Source of the DNA: Terebella lapidaria
Taxonomy: Eukaryota; Annelida; Polychaeta; Terebellida; Terebellidae
Assembly: GCA_949152475.1 (NCBI GenBank)
Contig: OX424568.1
Coordinates: forward strand, 18,699,667-18,763,666
Direction: 5' to 3'
DNA: 64,000 nucleotides
The position numbers and the translations under genes are program-made. Below the pieces are notes generated by a model that saw only the letters and a program-made list of their open reading frames with translations, did no database searches and had not been told where the DNA came from. Position 1 is the first letter of the stretch. Each line of letters opens with the position of its first letter. This document shows positions 12,049 through 24,000 of this stretch, in pieces.

Positions 12049-15000
12049 TTAGTTCCGTTTTTTCTTCTTTGTTTGCATAGTTCCAACGTTTTTCTGTTCC
12101 TCGTGAAGTCGTACAAGTTCGTCTTGTGTATCGGGCAGGGCGGGGCAGTATTTACTGTACTCCATTGTGAACTCTCCCTTGCCTTGCGTACAAGACCGCA
12201 GGTCAGTCGAATATCCAAACATCTCATTGAGTGGGACCTATTGTTTTAAAAGATATTTCTAAGATGAAAAAATGGCGACGTGCACAACGCTACTGGGAAT
12301 CACAGCCGAGAATTTGAAGGTCCATATTTCAAACTTAGGTTCAGAAAATATTATTCATAAAATTAATGAACTTTTTATAGAGAATATAGAAATGTGATAA
12401 AAATAAATTAATTATAAGAGTAGAGTAGTAACTAGACGTGAAGGCCTAGAGGCCTTGGGGCATTTCGATACACAACACAATCACAGGTGTTAATTACTGA
12501 CAACTCTGCAACCAAAATGATTATGTAGATACATCCATTTCAATCCAAGACGACGGTTTCTGAGATATAAATGAAAATAAACGAGATATGGCCGAAAATG
12601 AAATATGCCGACTCAGCAGAAAAAAAAAATTTGGCCCAGGCACAATTTCACCCAACATACCCCTAAGATATCTTTGTCTAGTACCACGAGTCCAAAAATA
12701 ACATAGATTTCATTCAACGATGTATCGTTTCCGAGATATGGCCAAAAATGAAAAAGCAAAAACGATTGGCCCAGGATCAATTTGACCCAACATACCCCTA
12801 AGACATATTTGCATAGTGTCACGAGTCCGTAAATAACGTCTGTTTCGCTCTACGATGCACTGTTTCCGAGATATGGCTGAAAACGAAAAATGCCGACTCG
12901 GCAAAAAAATTTCGGGTCAAGGTCGAAGTTCATCCATAATACCCCTAAGAGTCCGAAAATAACGTCCGTTTCGCTCTACGACGCACCGTTTCCGAGATAT
13001 CGAAGATAACGAAAAATTCCGACTCGGCAAAAAATGTTCGGGTCAAGGTCAAAGGTTATCCATAATACCCATAAGAGATGTTTGTCTAGGTCGACGAGTC
13101 CAAAAATAACGTCCGTTTCGCTCTACGACGCACCGTTTCCGAGATATCGAAGAAAACGAAAAATGCCGACTCGGCAAAAAAATTTCGGGTCAAGGTCAAA
13201 GTTCATCCATAATACCCTTTAGACATGTTTGTCTAGGGTGAGGAGTCCGAAAATAACGTCCGTTTCACTCTACGACGCACCGTTTCCGAGATATCGAAGA
13301 AAACGAAAAATGCCGACTCGGCAAAAAAAATTTGGGTCAAGGTCAAAGTTCATCCATAATACCCTTTAGACATATTTGTCTAGGAGGACGAGTCCGAAAA
13401 TAACGTCCGTTTCGCTCTACGACGCACCGTTTCCGAGATATCGAAGAAAACGAACAATGCCGATTCGGCAAAAAAAATTCGGGTCAAGGTCAAAGTTCAT
13501 CCATAATACCCTTTAGACATGTTTGTCTAGGTTGAGGAGTCCGAAAATAACGTCCGTTTCACTCTACGACGCACCGTTTCCGAGATATCGAAGAAAACGA
13601 AAAATGCCGACTCGGCAAAAAAAATTTGGGTCAAGGTCAAAGTTCATCCATAATACCCTTTAGACATATTTGTCTAGGGTGACGAGTCCGAAAATAACGT
13701 CCGTTTCGTTCTACGACACACCGTTTCCGAGATATGCAATGAGCCTCAAGGATGACTCATCAAAATTGTTTTTGGCCCCTGGGTCAAAGGTTGTTTGAGG
13801 GATTGACCCCGTAATCGATAGGGCTCCTCTGCGACACTATATCAACATTAATGTCAAGTTTCAGAATGGTAGCACAAGTACTTTTCGAGTTATCATCCGG
13901 AAACCATTTGACACGAAATTCATCCTCACGGACTATCCGGACCTCGGAGCCGGCTCCAAAACAATAGGGTTCATCTATGTAATATATGTGATAACTGGTG
14001 AAAATTTCTCGAAGATTCGTCAAGGCGTTCTTGAGTTATCGTCCGGAAACCGAAAAGTGAAAGAAAAAAAAAAAAAAAAAAAAATTCTGACAAAACCATA
14101 AGGGCATTTCGTGCCGAAATGCCCTAATTATAAGTCTTCCTGCAGCAATAGAACACCACACATGTGATGCATACATACATTGACTGCTATATGGTATACA
14201 TATAACTAACCTCGCAGATAACAGTGAAGTAGTTTTCCGTGGAGTCCTGTCCTATGATGATAGCGTGACGTTTGTTCAGCCCGGCTAGCACGGATCCTTG
14301 GTACTCCGACGGAGCATTGACCTCCACCGTCATCACAGGCTCCAGGATCTGCCAGTCCCCGAACTCAAATACTGACAGACGGGAGGGAGATAGGTCTTAG
14401 TGTATTGCAGATATTCATGTGTGGTACATGTATGGGAGGTTTATGTGTATGGCTGGCAATATTTTTGTTGATGATTTTAATTGATATTTGTATTGATTTT
14501 ATCAGATTTGGCTTCATAACTGAGGATATTTTGAGTGAAATTTCAATTCTCAGAGATTTTTCATAGATTTTTCTATTACATTCGTCTTTCAATCTTAAAA
14601 TTGATGTTAAGGATGACTGACATCAATGGTTCATTTGATCATGTTGATGTATTATATTTCCCAAACGTTTTATAATAGCAATCCCTGAGTTATCCTCAAC
14701 TGCAAGTTTCGACTTGTAACTGAGTATGGAGACTCAAATATGCCTACTAGTACATCGTTCATGCATTCTTTTCTTATTTGTGCAAAGAGAGGATCTTTTC
14801 AGAAAAGAACGCATGGCATCATTAAACGTTAATACATCATAAATATTAGAGATTTCGAATGGCATAATAACTATACGCCACCACACGAATGAGCAGAATC
14901 TTGTAACTCACAACATTGTTGTGTTGTGTTGACTTGCAAGATGAACTTTGCCAAAAGTAAGTGTTGAACTTTTGGGAATGAAAGAATATAAATTGCAACT

Positions 15001-18000
15001 CGCAGTGCGGCAAGGGGCTATATTTAAGGGAATATCCAAGGAGGCAACAAAATTCTGTGACACATACCTTGTTTGACAGCGCCCTCTGTCGCCAACTGGA
15101 AGGAATAATCCGATGAATCAACGGCGTGATGCGCTCCTGAAATTCATGTTTTTGTACATTTCAAATGACATCTATACATAACCTGAAACAAGGAGAGTTT
15201 ATTTCTACATAGCAAGAGGCAAGCGATTAGGAATTCAGTCATAAGTTGTTTTGTTTCATATTTATGTATGTTCCCGTTCATTCACCATCCATCAGGATGA
15301 ATTCTACGCCAGTGATGATGCTGCCAACAAGACCTCCCTTCTCACACGCATTGCGGAATCCCTGTAAAATCATTCAAATATACCATTAGTCACATACATG
15401 ACACATAACCATTTTGCAGGATATTCATTGCAACATTTCTGATAAGGGCAAGAAATATTTCACAAAACAAAACTATTTCACACATGAAAGACTTTACGCT
15501 AGATGTGGATATGAACAAGGACCTTTTCTATTGCTGGCACGAATGTTTTCGGTATGTTAGTTCCAGTCGTTCTATCCTCGAAGACGACTTTGGTGTAGTC
15601 CTCTGGAGGCAAGGCCTGGAACGGACAGGAAAAATTTCAGATAATACAATGAAGTAAGCAGTATTTTGAAATATTTTCATGTCTAAATTTGTCGTTATAC
15701 AACACAAAGATGATTTAACAGAATTAAAAGATTCTACGATACATCCCAACAGAATTTTCAGCCCTTTTACAATGCAAACTGATACCATCAAGACCTTGTT
15801 TCCAACAACCATAGAATATAATTGTACATTACTCACATCCCATGCCCCTTTACTAACAATTATATATAAATTCATTCCAAACAAAAGTCCATCATCAGTG
15901 AGCATTTAGATTGTTGCCTCTATATACTTATGTATCGTACCCTCATGTAACCTTCGACTCGACCGTATTGCCCCTGGCCCCCGGACTGTTTCTTGTGCTG
16001 ATAATCAAAGCTGCAAATATAGTTCAGACAACATTTATCTCCACTCTACTTGTTGTCTTTGATATTACACAAATTGTTATTTTTGATGGTCTGTGCAGTA
16101 ATTTTATATCAAAAGTGCAAGTTCTGAGAATCAGTGCAGAACATATTCCGAGAATACAATAATAATAGTATTGACAAAGAACAAATATTCTAAAAAAAAG
16201 TATTTTCTTTGATAAATTATTATCATCCAAAGTTATCCCAAAAGGAAACAGAAACATATGAAACAAATGCACAAGATATCAATGTCATAATCTGACTTGT
16301 TACAATTTTAACAAGTCAGATTGTTACAACAACATACTCGCATTTTCCCATCAAAGTTTCCCGGAAAGCGACCTTGGGTTTTCCCAGAACACATTTGGCA
16401 TTGTACTCCCTCTCCAGTCTCTGTGGTGAATAGGTCATGAATATTCATAAATGCTTGATACATATGTAGATATCACTACAGGTCACTAAGAATGATTATA
16501 TTTCCAACGATCAGTTTATATTAGGTCAAACAATTCTTCTGCAGAAAATTCCGTATGTTTTGATACATGTTAGCTCAAATTCACCCTGAACTCAATTGAA
16601 TCAAACTTGTATTTGTGTATTTGTAATTTCTGTTTCAAAGGCATATATTCCTCATATGCAGTCACATGCATTACCGGTAAGAAAATATTCACAAGAATTT
16701 ATTATGTCTGGTCATCATTAACATTAAAGTAATTTTAAGAGTACAAGATGATGTTCCTCAAAACCAAAAAGCCTAAAATACCAAGAGGGGGCACTACAAT
16801 TTGACCACACGGTGATAAAACAAAAGACCAACATCACCAAGGAAGGCGTGACCTACTCATCAACTGCTCATGTCTTCACCAGCGGTCAGTTGAACACACA
16901 AAAATGAAAAAATCTGACCGAGTGACCCCTTTATAATCCCTTTTGGTATTTTAGGCTCTTTCTCAAGTTGAATCACTCGATGAACCCACCTGCGCATAGA
17001 TCTCGAGATGCAGCTCTCCCATCCCCGATACTATACTCTCCTTGCTCTCCAGGTCATAATTCATCCGGAACGTTGGGTCTTCTCTCGTGAAACGCTGGAT
17101 TCCCTTCGAGAAATTGTCTATGCTCTGTTTGTCGACAGGTTTGATTGACATCGAGATGACCGGCTCAGGAACGTGAATGGATTCCTGTAGGGAGATTCAT
17201 AGTTAATTTTGGTAGGTCATGATTTAAACACGTCAAGTCAAGTACCAAAGTGAAACCCATGATAAAGTTGCCCCATGCATCGTATCAAATGACAAATCAA
17301 TAGAATAATGACAAACATATATACGAGTATTATGAAGACCACAATTGAGTGTCCTTAAGAGTGATTCTAAAACAGAGGATTTCAGGTACTTAGTATTATA
17401 GGGAAAATCAACATAAACTTAGAGGACATGATGCATTTTCAACAACAAAAGCAAAATACTTCATGACAAATCATACACACAAAACAGTAATAATATATTA
17501 AATTTTTCAAAACCAGAATCCAATTGGCAATATACTATACCATCGATAAGTTGGTGACGCCTTTTGTAGTGAATGTGTCGCCACTCGCACAGTCAATTCC
17601 GAACATTGCACAGATGTCTCCCGCGAACACTTCCTGGACGTCCTGAACAAAATATCTACATTTGTTACCATGGTAACAAGCTATTGGCATTACCCTTGAC
17701 TTTCTAAAGTGAGATAGCACATACAGTAATGAATTGATGAGGAATATTCCCCAGAATTTTCAATCTAAAGCATTTTCAATCATTGAAAATCCAGATACAC
17801 ATACATACCTCCATGTTTTCAGCATGCATTCTCGCCAAGCGAGCTGTGCGGACCCTTTTGCCTGTTCTTGTGTTGTATATGGTATCTCCCCTTTTCAGTT
17901 TACCCTGGTATACCCTAACGTAAGTCAACTGTCCGAATCGACCAGCCTCCAACTTGAAAGCCAGGCCGACGAATGGGTGATTGTCTGATCGTTCTGGGTT

Positions 18001-21000
18001 CATCATAATTTTCTCACTGGTGCCGCTGAAATTTGAGATATTCTTACTTACAATTCAAATATCTCTGAGAATTTAAGAAGGATTACCAGGGAGTTTGTGC
18101 AAAGTGGAGTCCTACTGAAACTCACTATTTATGAACATACAGAGCACTTACTCTTTTTCATCCAGAGCGAAGTTTTCCACTTCATTGGGTTTGGGTAGAT
18201 ACTGTAAGATAGCGTCACAGAGAGGCTGAACTCCTTTGTTCTTTAGTGCGGAGCCCACTAGAACTGGGGTGAATGCTCGCTTCAGGGTGGCTCGACGAAT
18301 GGCAGCCTTTATGGGAAAGATCACCGACTTTTTACGATACATTGTCTTTGGCAACATGAAAATATGACTGTGATCAAAAATGTTCGCATGTTATTTTGCA
18401 AAAATTATCGAAACGTTTTCTCATGCCTTGATGTCGTCTTCATTCGGAGTTTTCTCTTCAAGGAACATTTCCCCGAGTGTATCGTCCGCATTCGCTACAC
18501 ATTCTACAATAACACCATAACACCTCACTGTTAGCTGGGTCACGAGTTCAAATCATTAAAACTACGCAATAATACTGCTATGTTTGTATTGTGTAGATTA
18601 CTAATCTGTGCTAGGGCGGATGTAACTTTAATACCGATCACCTATCAATTCCTGCCGTTTGTCCTCTGACTCTGCTCGGTGGTCCTGGGGTATTTCCTCC
18701 TCTCGGATTGACAACCTGAAATATATGATCAAATCTACGTTCAAATCTGAAGTTTGTTCAGCCTTGAATTACTGAGGATGTATACATAATCTTGGTCTAC
18801 ATACAGTCTGCATACTAATTAAAAGCTCAAGAATTTTCTATTTCAACATAGACCAAATCTCATTCAGACAACAGACATTCCGACACATTTTTAAAAACAA
18901 ACCCCATTGGTTCGTCGAAGTACACGGCCTTTCTGTCGATAAGATCTATGATTCCTTTGTTGTTGGCCTCGAGACCTATTGGAATCTGCATGAACGCAGC
19001 ATTGTGTCCTAACTTGTCTCTACAATGAACAGTGCAAGAGATATTTTGTTAGATTCTTTATTTGAATAATTGAGGCTATCCGAATTTAATTTATCCAATA
19101 AATTGAAACACAAAGGATTCCTTAGAAGTACAGATATACATGGTATATTATTATGAATCTCAACTTTAATGAAAAATAGTCAGTTGCTCACCAAAAGTTT
19201 TAAAAAGTGATTATTTTGTGAGAATTAAGTACAATAATGTATTATTTAACCAACATCAATCACCTAAAATGATAAATTAGCCCAAAGGCTAAGATAGGTT
19301 ACCGGACAATTTTGGTTTGGCCATGGCAGCATTGGCAGGTAACAGACCTTGAGATTTACCAATCAAGGTTCGCAGTGTAAACATATGACCTTGGGATTTA
19401 CCAATCAAGGTCATCCGTATGAACTTCGATGTAACCATTACATGTATGTGTGCGGCATTTGATATTCTATATGTTGGGTGGAATCGTTTAGGCCGCTCAG
19501 GTCAATTTACACATTCCAAGTCAGACATTTGGCACTCAAGGTCATCTGACGTCAAGTTCAAGGTCATCATTAGTTGTGCCATATATGTCTTCCTATATGT
19601 TCATAATGCAAACATGAGCTCTATCTGCAAGCATTTCATCTACAAGGGCAAATCTGGGCATTTTTTGACCCCAAAATGGCTGTTTTGACCTTTCAAGGTC
19701 ATCCAAGGTCAAATTCAAGGTCACCACACAAGTCGCCATATATGACTTCCCATTTGAAAGTGCCAATTTCTAAGCTCTATCTTCAAGCGTTCTATGAGTG
19801 CAGTCCTGACAGCTCCCATTATGAAGGAAAAAAGTGCCGAAAATTTTCCAAGTCCAAAATTTTTTTCAAAGGGTGAAAATTTTTTTTTGCCTAGAAATGG
19901 CCCAAAATGGATAGTAATGTTATTTGGGGCGAAAAATTTTTTTTTCGCCGACTCGTCAAAAATTCAAAATGGCCGCCACACTGAGATCGGCGATTCAAGG
20001 GCAACAAAACTTATACACGTCACAGAGGTATATAAGAGGAATCTTTTTAAGCAAAAATCTCAAAACTGATCAGAGAGTTTTTGAGAAAATACAGACCAGG
20101 TGCAAATTTGAGCGTTTTTCGACCCAAAAATGGCTGTTTTGACCTTTCAAGGTCATCCAAGGTCAAATTCAAGGTCACCACACTAGTCGCCATATATGAC
20201 TTCCCATTTGAAAGTGCCAATTTCTAAGCTCTATCTTCAAGCGTTCTATGAGTACAGTCCGGACAGCTCCCATTATGAAGGGAAAAAGTGCCGAAAATTT
20301 TCTAAGTCCAAAATTTTTTTCAAAGGGTGAAAATTTTTTTTTGCTCTAGAAATGGCCCAAAATGGATAGTAATGCGATCTGGGGCGAAAAAAAATTTTTT
20401 CGCCGACCCGCCAAAAATTCAAAATGGCCGCCACACGGAAACCGGCAGATTTAGGGCAACCAAACTTATACATATCACAGAGGTATATGAGGGGAATCTT
20501 TTGAAACCAAAAACTCAAAACTGATCAGACAGTTTTTGAGAAAATGGCCGTCAAAGTCCAAAATTGATCGTTTTTCGAGAAAAACGGCCGTCATTTTGAA
20601 AAAAATGCGAAAATCAAAAAACAAAAAAATACCTCCTTCTCAAAATATTTTTAGGCATTTTTGTGCAAAATTTCAGAAAGATTCGATCGTTAACTTTAAA
20701 GATAAAAATGTTAACGCCGGACGGACGGACGGACGGACGGACGGACGACGGACGCAACGCCATGCCAATAGGTTATCGGACCAAAGGTCCGGTAACCTAA
20801 CAATATTTCGTATTTCTGCAGAAATACAGAAAATGGTAGTTCTGCAGAAATACGCTTCTGCTATATTGTCCGGACTATGAAGGAAAATTGGGTGAAATTT
20901 TCGAAGTCCAAAAAATTTTTCAATGGCCAAAAAAAAAAATTTTTTTTTTGCTGGAAATGGCTCAAAACGAATGGTGACTTGATTTGGGCCAAAAAAACCC

Positions 21001-24000
21001 GTCAAAAAATCAAAATGCCCGCCACAAGCAGACCGGCGATTCAACATGTGTTCAAGGGAAACGAAACTTATACACGTCATAAAGGTACATGAGAGGAATG
21101 TTTTGAAAGAAAAATCTCAAAACTGATCAGACAGTTTTTGAGAAAATCGCCTCCAAAGTCCAAAATTGGCTTTAGAAACTGGCCCAAGGTATGTTCTGAC
21201 AAATTTATGGGGAAATTCATCATATCAAAAAAAAGTTACAGACCCGGACGGACGACGGACGGACGAAATACCACGACAATAACTTATCGGCCCAAAGGGC
21301 CGGTGAGCTAAAAACATTCAAATTTAGTGTTTTTCCCCCAAAATAAATCGAATATTCTTATGTTGCACAATCAGACTTTCTGAATACCTGATGTTATTTG
21401 TGCTCACATACATGGGAGTGACTGAAAGACCAAATAACAGATAACTTCGATAAAATTAGCCCAAAGGCTAAGATAGGTTACCGGACAATTTTGGTTTGGC
21501 CATGGCAGCATTGGCAGGTAACAGACCTTGAGATTTACCAATCAAGGTTCGCAGTGTAAACATATGACCTTGGGATTTACCAATCAAGGTCATCCGTATG
21601 AACTTCGATGTAACCATTACATGTATGTGTGCGGCATTTGATATTCTATATGTTGGGTGGAATCGTTTAGGCCGCTCAGGTCAATTTACACATTCCAAGT
21701 CAGACATTTGGCACTCAAGGTCATCTGACGTCAAGTTCAAGGTCATCATTAGTTGTGCCATATATGTCTTCCTATATGTTCATAATGCAAACAGGAGCTC
21801 TATCTGCAAGCATTTCATCTACAAAGGCAAATCTGGGCATTTTTTGACCCCAAAATGGCTGTTTTGACCTTTCAATGTCATCCAAGGTCAAATTCAAGGT
21901 CACCACACAAGTCGCCATATATGACTTCCGATTTGAAAGTGCCAATTTCTAAGCTCTATCTTCAAGCGTTCTATGAGTACAGTCCTGACAGCTCCCATTA
22001 TGAAGGAAAAAAGTCCAAAATTTTTTTCAAAGGGTGATAAAATTTTTTTGCCTAGAAATGGGCCAAAATGGATAGTAATGTTATTTGGGGCGAAAAAAAA
22101 TTTTTTCGCCGACTCGTCAAAAATTCAAAATGGCCGCCACACTGAGATCGGCGATTCAAGGGCAACAAAACTTATACACGTCGCAGAGGTATATAAGAGG
22201 AATCTTTTTAAGCAAAAATCTCAAAACTGATCAGAGAGTTTTTGAGAAAATACAGACCAGGTGCAAATTTGAGCGTTTTTCGACCCAAAAATGGCTGTTT
22301 TGACCTTTCAAGGTCATCCAAGGTCAAATTCAAGGTCACCACACAAGTCGCCATATATGACTTCCCATTTGAAAGTGCCAATTTCTAAGCTCTATCTTCA
22401 AGCGTTCTATGAGTACAGTCCAGACAGCTCCCATTATGAAGGGAAAAAGTGCCGAAAATTTTATAAGTCCAAAATTTTTTTCAAAGGGTGAAAATTTTTT
22501 TTTGCTCTAGAAATGGCCCAAAATGGATAGTAATGCGATCTGGGGGGAAAAATTTTTTTTTCGCCGACCCGCCAAAAATTCAAAATGGCCGCCACACGAA
22601 AACCGGCAGATTTAGGGCAACCAAACTTATACATATCACAGAGGTATATGAGGGGAATCTTTTGAAACCAAAAACTCAAAACTGATCAGACAGTTTTTGA
22701 GAAAATGGCCGTCAAAGTCCAAAATTCAGCGTTTTTCGACAAAAACGGCCGCCATTTTGAAAAAAATGCGAAAATCAAAAAACAAAAAAATACCTCCTTC
22801 TCAAAATATTTTTAGGCATTTTTGTGCAAAATTTCAGAAAGATTCGATCGTTAACTTTAAAGATAAAAATGTTAACGCCGGACGGACGGACGGACGGCTA
22901 GACGGACGGACGGACGACGGACGCAACGCCATGCCAATAGGTTATCGGACCAAAGGTCCGGTAACCTAATAAAACCGAACCTGATTTGGTGAAGGACGCG
23001 AGTGGGATCTGACCCCATGCGGTCAAGTTTGTTGATAAACGCGAGACAGGGTACATTATAGCGCATCATCTGTCTGTTAACAGTAAATGTCTGACTCTGT
23101 ACGCCACCGACAGCGCATAAAACAAGCACAGCTCCGTCCAACACACGCAGGGCTCGTTCCACTTCTATAGTGAAGTCCACATGACCTGGAAATAGTGAAT
23201 TTTCAAATGAAGTTCATGGTAAGTGTTACGGTATTTGTGCTCGTCGAATAAATTTAAATTTTTCGCGTTGAACTACTATAACATCATGAAAATCGAGCAA
23301 AAGAATAAGACACAGGATAGTTGCAACACTATAATATATTAATTACTGTGACTGAAACCGCAAACTCGAATGATTATCATCATGATCTGTTGAGGATTAT
23401 CGAGTATCCATGGAGAATCATTCCACAGTCGTACTGACCAGGTGTATCGATGATGTTGATGTTCGTCCCTCGCCACTCCGTGTACGTAGCGGCAGACTGG
23501 ATCGTGATCCCGCGCTGTCTTTCCAGCTCCATGAAATCCATCGTAGCTCCGACCCCATCCTTCCCTCGAACCTGTCCACAATTGCAACAGCTCAAGTCAT
23601 CAACAAACATGGTTAATGTGTATAAAATTGTGTACTAGTACAAGAATATGCTACAGAGGTATTGAAACAATAAATGTATAATTTCAAGGCATGAGGCTCA
23701 TGAGAACCATAACAAATTCATCTGCATGCATCCGTAGTCAACAAAACCCCGGCATGAATATTATACTAAATGGAACAGATATAGTTTTTGTTTTGACAGA
23801 AATAAATAAATTTTTGAGCATAACAGTACCTCATGCATTTCATCCACCCGACCGGTGTAGAAAAGAATTCTCTCGGTCAGCGTGGTTTTTCCCGAGTCGA
23901 TGTGAGCGGAAATTCCAATATTCCTGATGTGGTCGACATCTTTGAATTCCTGTAAACATAGGTACCGGCATTAGCATTCTATCTTTTTATACTTTGGTCA

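Noticed and set aside
11767-12249. 160-codon plus-strand open frame
   Set aside because: It is antisense over the last GFM1 exon and its 3'UTR, with no family resemblance.
19419-22969. Series of 60-114-codon open frames repeated in two copies
   Set aside because: They are repeated because the transposon is repeated. They are Phe/Lys-rich translations of A/T runs with no conserved domain.
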